NCBI GenBank assembly: GCA_938003715.1
Contig: CALKYK010000303.1
Location: 1-30,614 of the forward strand
Direction of reading: 5' to 3'
Length of the DNA stretch: 30,614 nucleotides
Source of the DNA: an uncultured Gammaproteobacteria bacterium
Lineage (GTDB): Bacteria; Pseudomonadota; Gammaproteobacteria; Steroidobacterales; Woeseiaceae
Translations under genes and position numbers: made by a program
Notes under the pieces: model-generated
What the model saw: the letters and a program-made list of their open reading frames with translations, nothing else
Told to the model about the DNA's origin: nothing
The model's database searches: none
Shown: in pieces, positions 15,918 through 25,000 of the stretch
Numbering within the stretch: position 1 is the first letter of the stretch
Layout: each line of letters begins with the position of its first letter

Positions 15918-17210
15918 TTACGTCAGGGTGTCGGTCGGATCGACCCGCGGCGTCTGCAGGTTGCGGATGCGGGTCAGGAACCGGTTCAGTGTCGATGAGG
16001 TGTCGGTCGGCTCCGGCGCATCGATAGCCTGGTGGCGCTTGAGCGATTCCGGATTGTTGAGCAGGTACAGGTAGCGAATGGCAGCAGCGTTGATGTCGTT
16101 GCGCAGCTGGTCGGGCTCGATCGGTTTCAGGACGTAGCGGAACACCTGGCCGTAGTTGATCAGGTTGATCATGTCCGTGGTGTCGCGCCCGCTCGAAACG
16201 ACGATCGTGACGAGCTCCGGCAGGTGCTGCTTCAACGCGCCGATCATCTTCTGCAGGAGCTTGCTGTTGGTCGTGAAGTCGGTGACCAGCACGCCGGCGT
16301 TCTTTTCCTCGATGGCCTGCGCGACCTTGACCAGCGTCGTGGCAAGCACCGTGTCGTGCTCCGTCGATACGGCGCGAATCGCGGTAGCCGCGAACTCGGA
16401 ATCCACGGTGAACACGACCACGCCGACGTCGCGGACGCTCATCGTGCCCGGCGTGAGCGCGACTGTTTCCTGCGTTTCCTCCACCGTGTCTTCGGACATC
16501 ACGACGTTCGTGACCGACTGCCAGTGCGACTCGCCTTCCTCGTTATCCGGTGGGGATTCCAGCGTGACGTCGAGAATCGGCAGCGCCGGCTCGGTATCGT
16601 CGCTGTCCTGGATCAGGTTCTCGCCGGTGTCTTCGGCGAGGTGGGTCGTCGCAACCTCCTCTGCCGCTTCTTCAGCGACAGGCGGCGGCTCGGCGGCGGG
16701 CGCCGGCGAAGCTGCTTCGACGGGCGCAACAGGGGGTTCGACTGCGGGCGGCGGCTCGGTTGGCGGTGCAGCTTCCCGCGCCGCTTCGGCTTTCGCGGCC
16801 GGTGCCGGCGCCGCCTCGCGCTGGACGACCGGCGCCGTCTGCGCGGCATTGATCGCAAGGCCCAGCGTTTCGCGCAGCAGCTTCGGCGGGCAGGGCTTGC
16901 TGAGAAACCGGAATACCTCGCCGATGTTGATCGAGCCCTCGACCGCGGTCGGGTCGGCGTAACCGGTGAGCAGGATGCGCACGGTGCGCGGCGACAGTTC
17001 CTTGATCTTGCCCAGCACCTCGATGCCGGTCATGCCCGGCATGCGCTGGTCGGCGACGATCACGTCGATGTTGTTCTCGGTGACGATGCGAATCGCTTCT
17101 GCACCCTCGGTCGTGAGGAACAGCTCGTAGTCACGACGGAACATGCCGCGCATCGCGTTCAGCACGCGCTTTTCGTCGTCGACGAACAGGATGCGCGCCC
17201 GCTCGGTCAT
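15918..17210 (-). CDS. Response regulator with two receiver domains and no output domain
   Basis: A 430-residue protein. Receiver 1 (about 5-125) is complete: Asp11/Asp12, phosphoacceptor Asp54 in VADQRMPGMTG, Thr82 and Lys105 in FLSKPCPP. An Ala/Pro/Glu-rich low-complexity linker (about 130-270) follows. A second receiver-like domain (about 270-400) has VVVFTVDSE, a candidate phosphoacceptor in VLVTDF, Ser in VVSSG and Lys in YVLKPIEPDQ, so it is divergent but not clearly dead. No DNA-binding, HD-GYP or GGDEF domain is visible. The frame extends upstream to a TTG at 17243, but ATG at 17210 directly precedes the receiver. The gene lies 68 bp after its likely kinase. Confidence 0.88.
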   Translation of the reverse strand: MTERARILFVDDEKRVLNAMRGMFRRDYELFLTTEGAEAIRIVTENNIDVIVADQRMPGMTGIEVLGKIKELSPRTVRILLTGYADPTAVEGSINIGEVFRFLSKPCPPKLLRETLGLAINAAQTAPVVQREAAPAPAAKAEAAREAAPPTEPPPAVEPPVAPVEAASPAPAAEPPPVAEEAAEEVATTHLAEDTGENLIQDSDDTEPALPILDVTLESPPDNEEGESHWQSVTNVVMSEDTVEETQETVALTPGTMSVRDVGVVVFTVDSEFAATAIRAVSTEHDTVLATTLVKVAQAIEEKNAGVLVTDFTTNSKLLQKMIGALKQHLPELVTIVVSSGRDTTDMINLINYGQVFRYVLKPIEPDQLRNDINAAAIRYLYLLNNPESLKRHQAIDAPEPTDTSSTLNRFLTRIRNLQTPRVDPTDTLT

Positions 17211-17278
17211 GACCGACCCGCCCTGCGTGCGGTGTAGCAGCAATTCGTCGTCGACTGTATGCGTGCTTCGCCCATCTG

Positions 17279-19180
17279 CTAAACGCTCGCGGCCTCGGCG
17301 ACGTCATCGCCTTCGTCGTTTGTCAGTACCGGGATTTCCTCGGCGTCGGTCGCTTCCTTCGCCTGCGGGTCGTTCGCCGCATCTTCGGCGTTCTCGTCGG
17401 CGCCCTCTTCGACCGGCGTCATCGCAACGACCGGCAGGATGACGGTTATCGTCGTTCCCTTGCCGGGCTCGGACTCTATATCGAGCTTGCCGCCGTGCGA
17501 GGTGATGATCTGGTCGACGATCGACAGCCCGAGGCCGGTTCCCTTGCCGACTTCCTTGGTCGTGAAGAACGGGTCGCGGATCTTCGGCATGACGTCGGGC
17601 GGAATGCCGCAGCCGGTGTCGGCGACGCTGATCCTGACCTTGCCGTCCTCGTGTGCGGTGCGCAGCACGATGTCGCCCTGCTCCTCGATCGCGTCTGCCG
17701 CGTTCGTCAACAGGTTCAGGAACACCTGGTTGATCTGCGACGGCGAGCAGTGGATCGCCGGCACATCGCCGTAGTACTTGTGCACGGTGACCTTGTTCTT
17801 CAGCTTGTTCTTGGCGATCAGCAGCGTCTTGTCGAGGCCGTCGTTGACGTTGAACTCGCCGTGGCGCGCACGATCGAGGCGGCTGAAGTCCTTCAGGCTC
17901 TGCGCCAGCTCCGTGAGCTCCTCGAGGCCTTCGATGCTGTCCTGGATCAGGTCCTTCGCCTCGTCGATGTCGTCCTTCATGCCGTCGTTCAGCATCTTCT
18001 GCATGTCGATGAGGCCGCGGCTGACCGCTTCCTTTACGCCCGTTTGCGTCTTGACGGCGTCGATCATCTCCTCGGCGATCTTGCTGAAGCGGCTGACGTC
18101 CTCCATGCGCTCCTGCAGCACCGTCGAGTTGCTCATCAGGTACCAGAGCGGCGTGTTGATTTCGTGGCTGATGCCGGCGACCAGCTCACCGAGCGAGGAC
18201 ATTTTCTCGGCCTGCACGAGCTGCACCTGCTTTTCCTTCAGTTCGTCAACGAGTTTCGACAGTTCGGCGGTGCGGTCGGCAACCCGCTCCTCGAGCGAGT
18301 TGTTCACTTTTTCCAGTTCGCGGTTGCTCTTGTTCAGCGCGCGATAGCTGGTTTGCAGGCGGAACATTGCGTATCCGGCGCCCAGCAGCAGCAGTACGGC
18401 GCACACCGACAGCAGCAAACGCGCGCGTTCGGCACGGCTGACGGTGCGGCGGTTGTCGTTCAGGATCTCGTTGGACAGCGCCCACAGCGTGTCGACAATG
18501 CGGCTGCCGGAGATCTTAACCAGTGCGGCCTCGGCCGCCGTGTGCTCCTCGATGACCGCGGTGGCCGCGTCGGCCAGCGCGTCGAGCCGGCCCGGGGCCT
18601 GCGCCTCGACGGTCGGGTCGTTGCGCAACGCATCGATACGCTGCGTCAGCTGCACGGTATTGCCGCCACCGCCGCCGGTTGCGAAGTCGATGATGTCGAT
18701 GGCGAGCGAGAAGGCGTTCTGCGACTGGATACGCAGGTTGAAGCGGCGCAGGTCCTGCACGACCAGCGGCGACTCTTCCTGCAGCGCCCGCAGCGCCTCC
18801 GCCAGGGCATTCTGCCGCGTGGTGAACGCCTGTGCGTCGCGGAGGAACGATCGCATCGCTCCGTCGTAGGCGACGAGCTGTTCGGCGACGGCCGCGTTGG
18901 CGAGCAGCCGCTCGTCGGCGCTTTGCAGCAGGGCGTTGTTTTCTGCCAGGCGGGTCAGCGCGAGTTCGATCGCGGACGACACGGTACGGCCGTCCTCGAA
19001 CGCACTGGTCGCACCCTGGATGATGGCGGTGAGGTCGTTGCGCGTCGATTCGATCGCACGCATCCGTTCTGCGTGCGCGACGTAATAGTCTTCCTTGACC
19101 GCGCGCGACTCGACGATCAGTACCGCGAGTACGCCGACCAACAACAATCCGGCCAGCCCGGCCAGCAGAGCTCTAAGCAT
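17279..19180 (-). CDS. Membrane sensor histidine kinase with DAHL-like sensory domain
   Basis: A 633-residue kinase. Helix 1 (about 3-22) and helix 2 (about 257-276) flank a mostly helical periplasmic domain. This resembles the DAHL double helical-bundle sensor, with AIIQGATSAFEDGRTV and the FNLRIQSQN repeat region. A coiled coil (about 283-325) leads into the dimerisation motif GELVAGISHEINTPLWYLMS, with the phospho-His near residue 339. The ATPase domain has NQVFLNLLTNAADAIEEQG, VADTGCGIPPD and GKGTGLGLSIV. An acidic tail of about 45 residues follows the catalytic domain. ATG at 19180 is preferred over an in-frame GTG at 19192. Ligand unknown. The downstream double receiver and TonB-like protein are likely partners. 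Confidence 0.9.
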   Translation of the reverse strand: MLRALLAGLAGLLLVGVLAVLIVESRAVKEDYYVAHAERMRAIESTRNDLTAIIQGATSAFEDGRTVSSAIELALTRLAENNALLQSADERLLANAAVAEQLVAYDGAMRSFLRDAQAFTTRQNALAEALRALQEESPLVVQDLRRFNLRIQSQNAFSLAIDIIDFATGGGGGNTVQLTQRIDALRNDPTVEAQAPGRLDALADAATAVIEEHTAAEAALVKISGSRIVDTLWALSNEILNDNRRTVSRAERARLLLSVCAVLLLLGAGYAMFRLQTSYRALNKSNRELEKVNNSLEERVADRTAELSKLVDELKEKQVQLVQAEKMSSLGELVAGISHEINTPLWYLMSNSTVLQERMEDVSRFSKIAEEMIDAVKTQTGVKEAVSRGLIDMQKMLNDGMKDDIDEAKDLIQDSIEGLEELTELAQSLKDFSRLDRARHGEFNVNDGLDKTLLIAKNKLKNKVTVHKYYGDVPAIHCSPSQINQVFLNLLTNAADAIEEQGDIVLRTAHEDGKVRISVADTGCGIPPDVMPKIRDPFFTTKEVGKGTGLGLSIVDQIITSHGGKLDIESEPGKGTTITVILPVVAMTPVEEGADENAEDAANDPQAKEATDAEEIPVLTNDEGDDVAEAASV

Positions 19181-19217
19181 GTTTGCACCCACGACCTAGG
19201 ATGATGTTCGGGATTTA

Positions 19218-19236
19218 TTGTGAAGAGAGGTCACAA
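19218..19236. promoter_or_regulatory. Inverted repeat upstream of the kinase gene
   Basis: A perfect dyad TTGTGA-N7-TCACAA lies 38 bp before the kinase start. The half-sites resemble CRP/FNR-family ones, but the 7-bp spacer is one base longer than the usual CRP spacing. The regulator is unknown. Confidence 0.35.
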
Positions 19237-19545
19237 ACCGTGCTATGAACGCCGTCATAAAAGCGCATTAAGACAAGGAGCCGCGCGCAATCAGCAAATT
19301 AAACATAATGCCGACGCCCGAAGATCGCACAGGTCACGACGGTGAGTCGGACCGGGGGAAACCCGCAGCAGGGAAACGAGGCTGTGCCTGACGTTCAGAC
19401 ACGGACACAGGAATCGAGGCGCGGCGGCAAGTCGCTGGCGATGCGGTGCGTATTTACATAATTTCGGTATACAGACGTCGAAACGTCGTATCGGTCGTGA
19501 CAATTGCTCCCCAGATCCCACCGTTGGCTCGAGGGCATAAAAAAA
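19237..19545. other. Gene-free, hairpin-rich intergenic stretch
   Basis: About 310 bp without a convincing ORF on either strand. Several small hairpins can be drawn: CGGG-GGAAA-CCCG near 19350, CTGA-CGT-TCAG near 19400 and GACGT-CGAA-ACGTC at 19474-19487. On the plus strand the stretch ends in the bidirectional terminator at 19546-19563, so a terminated non-coding transcript is possible, but no clear promoter or known RNA family was recognised. Confidence 0.3.
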
Positions 19546-19563
19546 GCCCCTCGCGAGAGGGGC
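19546..19563 (-). terminator. Terminator of the DJ-1/PfpI gene (can act both ways)
   Basis: GCCCCTC-GCGA-GAGGGGC forms a perfect 7-bp stem. On the minus strand it is followed by seven T (19539-19545); on the plus strand by four T. It lies 24 bp past the stop of the 19588-20301 gene. Confidence 0.88.
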
Positions 19564-19587
19564 TTTTCCGTGTGTCGTCCGACTTCG

Positions 19588-20301
19588 TTACGCGGCTTTC
19601 CGTATCCGCTTCGTGACGAGGTCACGAATCGCTTCGCCGACACCCCTGGCCGAGGCCGGGTTCTGTCCGGTGACGAGGCGTTCGTCGATCGACACGGACG
19701 ACTCGAAGTTGTCCGCGCTTTCGAGCTTCGCGCCGCGCTCCTCCAGTCGGCTTGCCAGCAGGAACGGCATGACCGAGTCCTTTTCGACCGCCTTTTCCTC
19801 GGCATCGGTAAACGCGGACATGCGTCGGTCCTGTACGAACCAGCGGCCGTCGGACATCGTCACGTTGACGAATGCGGCCGGTCCGTGGCACACGGCCGCG
19901 ACGACCTTGCCGTCTTCGTACATCTTGCGCACCGCGTTCTTCACGGCGTCGCTGTCCGGGAAGTCCCACATCGTGCCGTGGCCTCCCGGGAAGTAAATCG
20001 CTTCGTACTCGGACAACGTGACGTCTGCGAGTTTGCGCGTGTCGCCAATCTGGCGCTTCACGCGATCGTCTTCGAGAAACCGCGCGTTGTCCTTGTCGTC
20101 GAGGTCCCTGCTCGAGGGATCGATCGGGGCTTTACCGCCCGCGGGCGTCGCGAAATCCACCGTGAAGCCCGCCTCGGTCAGGATCGACCACGGGGTAGCG
20201 GCTTCCGAGAGGTGGAAGCCGGTCTTGTCGGCGTCGCGATCGTTCGCTTTGCCGAGCCGGTCGTGGCCGGTAAGGACGAAAAGAATCTTTCGCTTGTCCA
20301 C
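19588..20301 (-). CDS. DJ-1/PfpI-family protein (Hsp31-like class I glutamine amidotransferase fold)
   Basis: A 237-residue cytoplasmic protein of the DJ-1/PfpI superfamily. The nucleophile elbow VVAAVCHGPAAF carries Cys138 followed by His139. FPGGHGTMWDFPDS and the N-terminal FHLSEAATPW (with a likely acidic partner Glu33) match the Hsp31-like subgroup. Relatives act as glyoxalases or deglycases or as holding chaperones under stress; the activity here cannot be chosen from sequence. The GTG start at 20301 has GGAGG just 4 bp upstream. It is a single-gene unit with a sigma-70-type promoter (20329-20358) and a terminator. A Fur-like sequence overlaps the -35 box. Confidence 0.92.
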   Translation of the reverse strand: MDKRKILFVLTGHDRLGKANDRDADKTGFHLSEAATPWSILTEAGFTVDFATPAGGKAPIDPSSRDLDDKDNARFLEDDRVKRQIGDTRKLADVTLSEYEAIYFPGGHGTMWDFPDSDAVKNAVRKMYEDGKVVAAVCHGPAAFVNVTMSDGRWFVQDRRMSAFTDAEEKAVEKDSVMPFLLASRLEERGAKLESADNFESSVSIDERLVTGQNPASARGVGEAIRDLVTKRIRKAA

Positions 20302-20328
20302 TTATCCTCCATGTAAGTTGCTGAAAAT

Positions 20329-20358
20329 ATTGTACATATTAACAGAAATGAGAATCAA
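20329..20358 (-). promoter_or_regulatory. Sigma-70-type promoter of the DJ-1/PfpI gene
   Basis: On the minus strand, TTGATT (20353-20358) and TACAAT (20329-20334) are separated by 18 bp. The -10 box matches five of six consensus bases and the -35 four of six. Transcription would start near 20322, about 21 bases before the GTG. Confidence 0.6.
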
Positions 20359-20362
20359 TTGC
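20344..20362 (-). promoter_or_regulatory. Possible Fur box over the -35 region
   Basis: Minus strand GCAATTGATTCTCATTTCT agrees with the 19-bp Fur consensus at about 11 of 19 positions and contains the characteristic TGATTCTCATT core. It would block the DJ-1 promoter when iron is plentiful. The match is moderate and the neighbouring genes are not classic iron genes. Confidence 0.3.
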
Positions 20363-20491
20363 GAATAGCGTGAAACGCCCGTGCGCGCTGCCGTGAAACG
20401 TCGACGGCACGATACGGTCGAAACCGTGCAGCACCTGCCACGTCGTGTTCAGATCGGGAACGCGGCACCGCCAGCGAAAAGAACCTGCCCG

Positions 20492-22039
20492 ATGCAGTTG
20501 AACGAACTGGTCGGCGTCTCTGACGACGTCGGCAAAACCCGCAGCCGGCTGCAAAAACGTGCGCGCCTGTCCGGGTGCCTGCGCGCGGCCGCGCGCGACG
20601 ATATCGGGCTGGTCGTCAACTACCTGGGTGGCAATCTGCCGCAGGGGAAGATCGGGCTCGGGCCCGCCGTTGTTCGCGAACTCCAGAACGAACCGGTCGC
20701 GAACGAACCGACACTGTCGCTCCGCGAAGTCGACGCGACGTTCAGCCACATTGCCGGCATCACCGGCAAAGGTTCCGTATCGGCGCGCCGAGATGCGTTG
20801 GGACGCCTGTTCGCGAAGGCGACAGCGGCGGAACGCGATTTCCTCGTACGACTCATTCTCGGCGAGATCCGCCAGGGCGCACTCGAGGGCGTGCTGATCG
20901 AGGCGATAGCCGATGCGGCCGACATCCCAGCCGACGAGATCCGTCGCGCGGTCATGCTGGCATCGGATCCCGCGGCGGTTGCGATCGCGGCGCTCGTGGA
21001 CGGCAAGGCCGCGTTGTCGAAGTTTCGGCTCGAACCGATGTCACCGGTGCGCCCGATGCTGGCGCAGCCGGCAGACGACATCGGCGAAGCGATGGCATCG
21101 CTTGGCGAGGCGGCGCTCGACTACAAGCTCGACGGTGCGCGCGTGCAGATCCACCGCGTCGGCAACGACGTGAAGATATTCTCGCGGCAGCTGAACGAGG
21201 TCAGCGAGAGCCTGCCTGACGTCGTCGAAGCGATGCTCGTGCAGCCGGCGCAACAGTTCATCGCCGACGGCGAGGTGATCGCGCTGCGCGAGAACGGTCG
21301 CCCGCACCCGTTCCAGGTCACGATGCGGCGCTTCGGCCGCAAGAGCAACGTCGACGAGATGCGCGCTTCGCTGCCGCTCGACGTGTTCCTGTTCGATATC
21401 CTGCATCGCGACGGCGAGGACCTAATCGACCGGCCGATGCGCGAGCGGGCGGCGGCGCTTGAAGACGCGGCGACGAACAGCGTGCGCATCCCGCGCCTGC
21501 TCACCGCGGACGCAGGAGAAGCGAGCCGGTTTCTCAAGTCGGCGTTCGATGCCGGCCACGAGGGCGTGATGGCGAAGTCGCTGTCGAGCGTTTACGCGGC
21601 CGGCAATCGCGGCGCGGAGTGGCTGAAGATCAAGCAGGCCCACTCGCTCGACCTGGTCATCCTCGCCGCGGAGTGGGGCAGCGGTCGGCGCAAGGGCTGG
21701 CTGTCGAACCTGCATCTCGGCGCGCGCGATCCGGCAAGCGAATCGTTCGTGATGCTCGGCAAGACGTTCAAGGGGCTCACCGACAAGATGCTCGATTGGC
21801 AGACGAAGGCGCTGCTCGAGCGCGAGATCGGCCGCGAGGATTACGTCGTGCACGTGCGGCCGGAGCTCGTCGTCGAGATCGCCGTGAACGAGATCCAGTC
21901 GAGCCCGCAGTATCCCGCCGGCATGGCGCTGCGCTTCGCGCGCGTGAAGCGCTTCCGCCGCGACAAATCGGCGGCCGAGGCTGATACGATCGATACCGTG
22001 CGCGACATCTTTGCCGCGCAATCCGGCATTACTCACTGA
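20492..22039 (+). CDS. ATP-dependent DNA ligase (archaeal/LigB-like type)
   Basis: A 515-residue ATP-dependent DNA ligase. The N-terminal DNA-binding domain (about 1-180) begins MQLNELVGVSDDVGKTRSRL. The adenylation domain has the nucleotide-accepting Lys212 in DYKLDGARVQIHR, then FIADGEVIAL, DVFLFDILHRDGEDL, HEGVMAKSL and WLKIKQ. An OB-fold domain follows with YPAGMALRFARVKRFR. Length and layout match the about 510-residue ligases of archaea and of mycobacterial LigB. The reading frame is open back to 20381, but ATG at 20492 matches family N-termini. It is probably a repair ligase additional to the replicative NAD-dependent LigA. It is followed 12 bp later, in the same frame, by lhr. Confidence 0.94.
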   Translation: MQLNELVGVSDDVGKTRSRLQKRARLSGCLRAAARDDIGLVVNYLGGNLPQGKIGLGPAVVRELQNEPVANEPTLSLREVDATFSHIAGITGKGSVSARRDALGRLFAKATAAERDFLVRLILGEIRQGALEGVLIEAIADAADIPADEIRRAVMLASDPAAVAIAALVDGKAALSKFRLEPMSPVRPMLAQPADDIGEAMASLGEAALDYKLDGARVQIHRVGNDVKIFSRQLNEVSESLPDVVEAMLVQPAQQFIADGEVIALRENGRPHPFQVTMRRFGRKSNVDEMRASLPLDVFLFDILHRDGEDLIDRPMRERAAALEDAATNSVRIPRLLTADAGEASRFLKSAFDAGHEGVMAKSLSSVYAAGNRGAEWLKIKQAHSLDLVILAAEWGSGRRKGWLSNLHLGARDPASESFVMLGKTFKGLTDKMLDWQTKALLEREIGREDYVVHVRPELVVEIAVNEIQSSPQYPAGMALRFARVKRFRRDKSAAEADTIDTVRDIFAAQSGITH

Positions 22040-22051
22040 CGGACCGATTCC

Positions 22052-25000
22052 TTGTTCCACGACGCGACTCAGCGCTGGTTCGACGACAACTTCGCGGCAC
22101 CGACCGAGGTGCAGTCGCGCGGTTGGAAAACGATTGGCGAGGGTAAACACGCTTTGCTCGTGGCGCCGACCGGCAGCGGCAAGACGCTTGCCGCATTTCT
22201 CGCCGGCATCGACCGCCTCGGTGCGCTGCCCGAAGACGCGTCGCCCGGTGTGCGCGTGCTGTACGTGTCGCCGCTGAAGGCGCTGGTGTACGACATCGAA
22301 CGCAACCTGCGCGCGCCGCTGGTCGGCATCACGCGCACGGCCGAGCGGCTCGACCTGCCGTTTCGCCAGGCCGGCGTCGCGGTGCGCACCGGCGATACGC
22401 CGCAGCGCGAGCGCCAGCAGCAGGCAAAGAAGCCGGCGGAAATATTCGTCACGACGCCGGAGTCGCTGTACCTCGTACTCGGCTCGAAGGCGGCCGAAAC
22501 GCTTGCAACCGTCGAGACCGTGATCATTGACGAGATCCACGCGCTGGCACCGACCAAGCGCGGCACGCACCTGGCGCTGTCGCTGGAGCGGCTCGCCGAG
22601 CTGACCGGCAGGGAACCGCAGCGCATCGGCCTGTCCGCAACCGTGCGGCCGCTGGATGCGGTCGCGAAGTTCCTCGGCGGTGACCGCGACGTCGAGATCG
22701 TCGACTGTTCCGCGAAGCCTGCGATCGACCTGAGCGTAACGGTTCCTGTTCCGGACATGCAGAACCCGCCGCTGCCGCAGCGCGAGCCCGAGCGCGGCGG
22801 CTCGATACTGGGCGAGCTGTACTCGCGCGAGATCGGCACGCCGGAGCGCGAACGCGGAATCTGGCCGTCGATCTATCCCGAGCTGCTCGAAGCGATCCGC
22901 GCGAACCGTTCGACGATCATCTTCGTCAACAGCCGTGGGCTCTGCGAACGTCTCGCGCACAAGCTGAACGAACTCGCCGACGAGGAACTGGTGCGAGCGC
23001 ACCACGGCAGCATCTCGCACGAAAAGCGCGCCGAGATCGAGGAGGGCCTGAAAACCGGTTCGATACGCGGCATCGTCGCGACGAGTTCGCTGGAGCTCGG
23101 CGTCGACATGGGCGCCGTCGATCTCGTGCTGCTCGTCGAGTCGCCGGGGTCTGTTGCGCGCGGGCTGCAGCGGGTGGGGCGCGCCGGGCACGGCGTCGGC
23201 GAGACCAGCGTCGGCAGGATCTACCCGAAGTTCCGCGGCGACCTGCTTGAGAGCGCGGTCGTCGCCGAGCGCATGCTCGATGCCGAACTCGACGCGATAG
23301 CCATCCCGAGAAACGTGCTCGACGTGCTGGCGCAGCAGGTCACGGCGATGTGCTGCCAGCAGCCGATGGCGGTCGACGACATCGAGCGCATCGTGAAGCG
23401 CGCGTTCCCGTACCGCGAGCTGTCGCGCGAGGCGCTGGAAGCGGTGCTCGACATGCTGTCCGGGCGTTATCCATCGTCGGACTTCGCCGACCTGAAACCG
23501 CTGCTATCCTGGGACCGCAGCCAGGACCTGCTGTCGCCGCGGCGCGGCACCGCGCTCGTCACGCGCATGAACGCTGGCACGATTCCCGATCGCGGCGCGT
23601 TCGCCGTGCATCTCGGCGAGGACGGCCCGCGCGTCGGCGAGCTGGACGAGGAAATGGTGTTCGAGAGCCGCGTCGGCGACAACATCACGCTCGGCGCCAG
23701 CACATGGCGCGTCGAGGCGATCGGCCGCGACCGCGTCATCGTTTCGCCGGCGCCCGGCGAGGCGGGGCGGCTGCCGTTCTGGCGCGGCGACGGCGTCGGC
23801 CGGCCGATCGAACTCGGCCGCGCGCTCGGCGCGTTCCTGCGCCGTCTCGGCAGGTTGAGCGAGGAGAAAGCGCGCGCGTGGCTCGAGGAGAACACGCCGC
23901 TCGATGCGTTCGCCGCGCAGAACCTGGCCGCATACATTGCGGAGCAGAAACACGAAGCGGGCACGCTGCCGACCGATCGGGCGATCACCGTCGAGCGTTT
24001 TCGCGACGAGCTCGGCGACTGGCGCGTCTGCATCCTCACGCCCTTCGGTGCACGCATCCATGCGCCGTGGGCAATGGCGCTGCAGCGCGCACTGAGCGAC
24101 CAGAGCGGCTACGAGATCCTGGTGATGTACATCGACGACGGCATCGTGCTGCGCTTTGCCGACGTCGAGGAGCTGCCGCCGCTCGACGCGCTGCTGCCCG
24201 ACCCTGACGAGGTCGAGGATCTGCTCACCGAGCAGCTCGGCGCGACCGCGCTGTTCGCCGGACTGTTCCGCGAGAACGCGGTGCGCTCTCTGATCCTGCG
24301 CCGCCGCCGGCCGGGACAGCGCTCGCCGCTGTGGGCGCAGCGCCTGAAGGCGCAGAACCTGCTCGCGACCGTGCAGCGCTACCCGAATTTCCCGATCGTC
24401 ATCGAAACCTACCGCCAGGCGATGGCGGACGTGTTCGATCTGCCCGGTCTGAAATCCCTGCTCGGCGACATCCGCGCGCGGAACATCGTCGTCGACGACG
24501 TCGAGACGCGTTCGGCGTCGCCGTTCTCGCGCTCGCTCGTGTTCGCCTACGTCGCCGCGTATCTCTACGAACAGGATGCGCCGCTCGCCGAGCGCAAGGC
24601 ACAGGCGCTGACGCTCGACAGGAACCTGCTTGCGGAACTCCTGGGCCAGGCCGAGCTGCGCGAGCTGATCGACGCCGACGTGCTCGCAGAGCTGGAGGCG
24701 GAGCTTCAGTATCTTGCTGACAACTACCACGCCCGAGATGCGGACGAAGTGCACGACCTGCTGCGTCGCCTGGGCGACCTCGCCGGGCACGAGGTCGCCG
24801 CGCGAAGTGACGGCGATGCGACAGTGTGGCTCGCCGACCTCGAGCAACAGCGCCGCGCTGTGCGCGTGACGATTGCGGGCGACGAGCGCTGGATCAGCGC
24901 CGAGGACGCAGGTCTCTTCCGCGATGCGCTCGGCGTCGCGACGCCGTCCGGGCTGCCCGATTCCTTCCTGCTGCCGGTGACGCACCCGCTCGATACGCTC

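Noticed and set aside
17495..19204. A 569-codon plus-strand ORF
   Set aside because: It is antisense to the histidine kinase, whose H-, N- and G-boxes are intact; the antisense product has no recognisable motif.
21422..23191. A 589-codon minus-strand ORF
   Set aside because: It is antisense to the ligase and lhr genes, whose frames have clear catalytic motifs. Long antisense ORFs are expected at this GC content.
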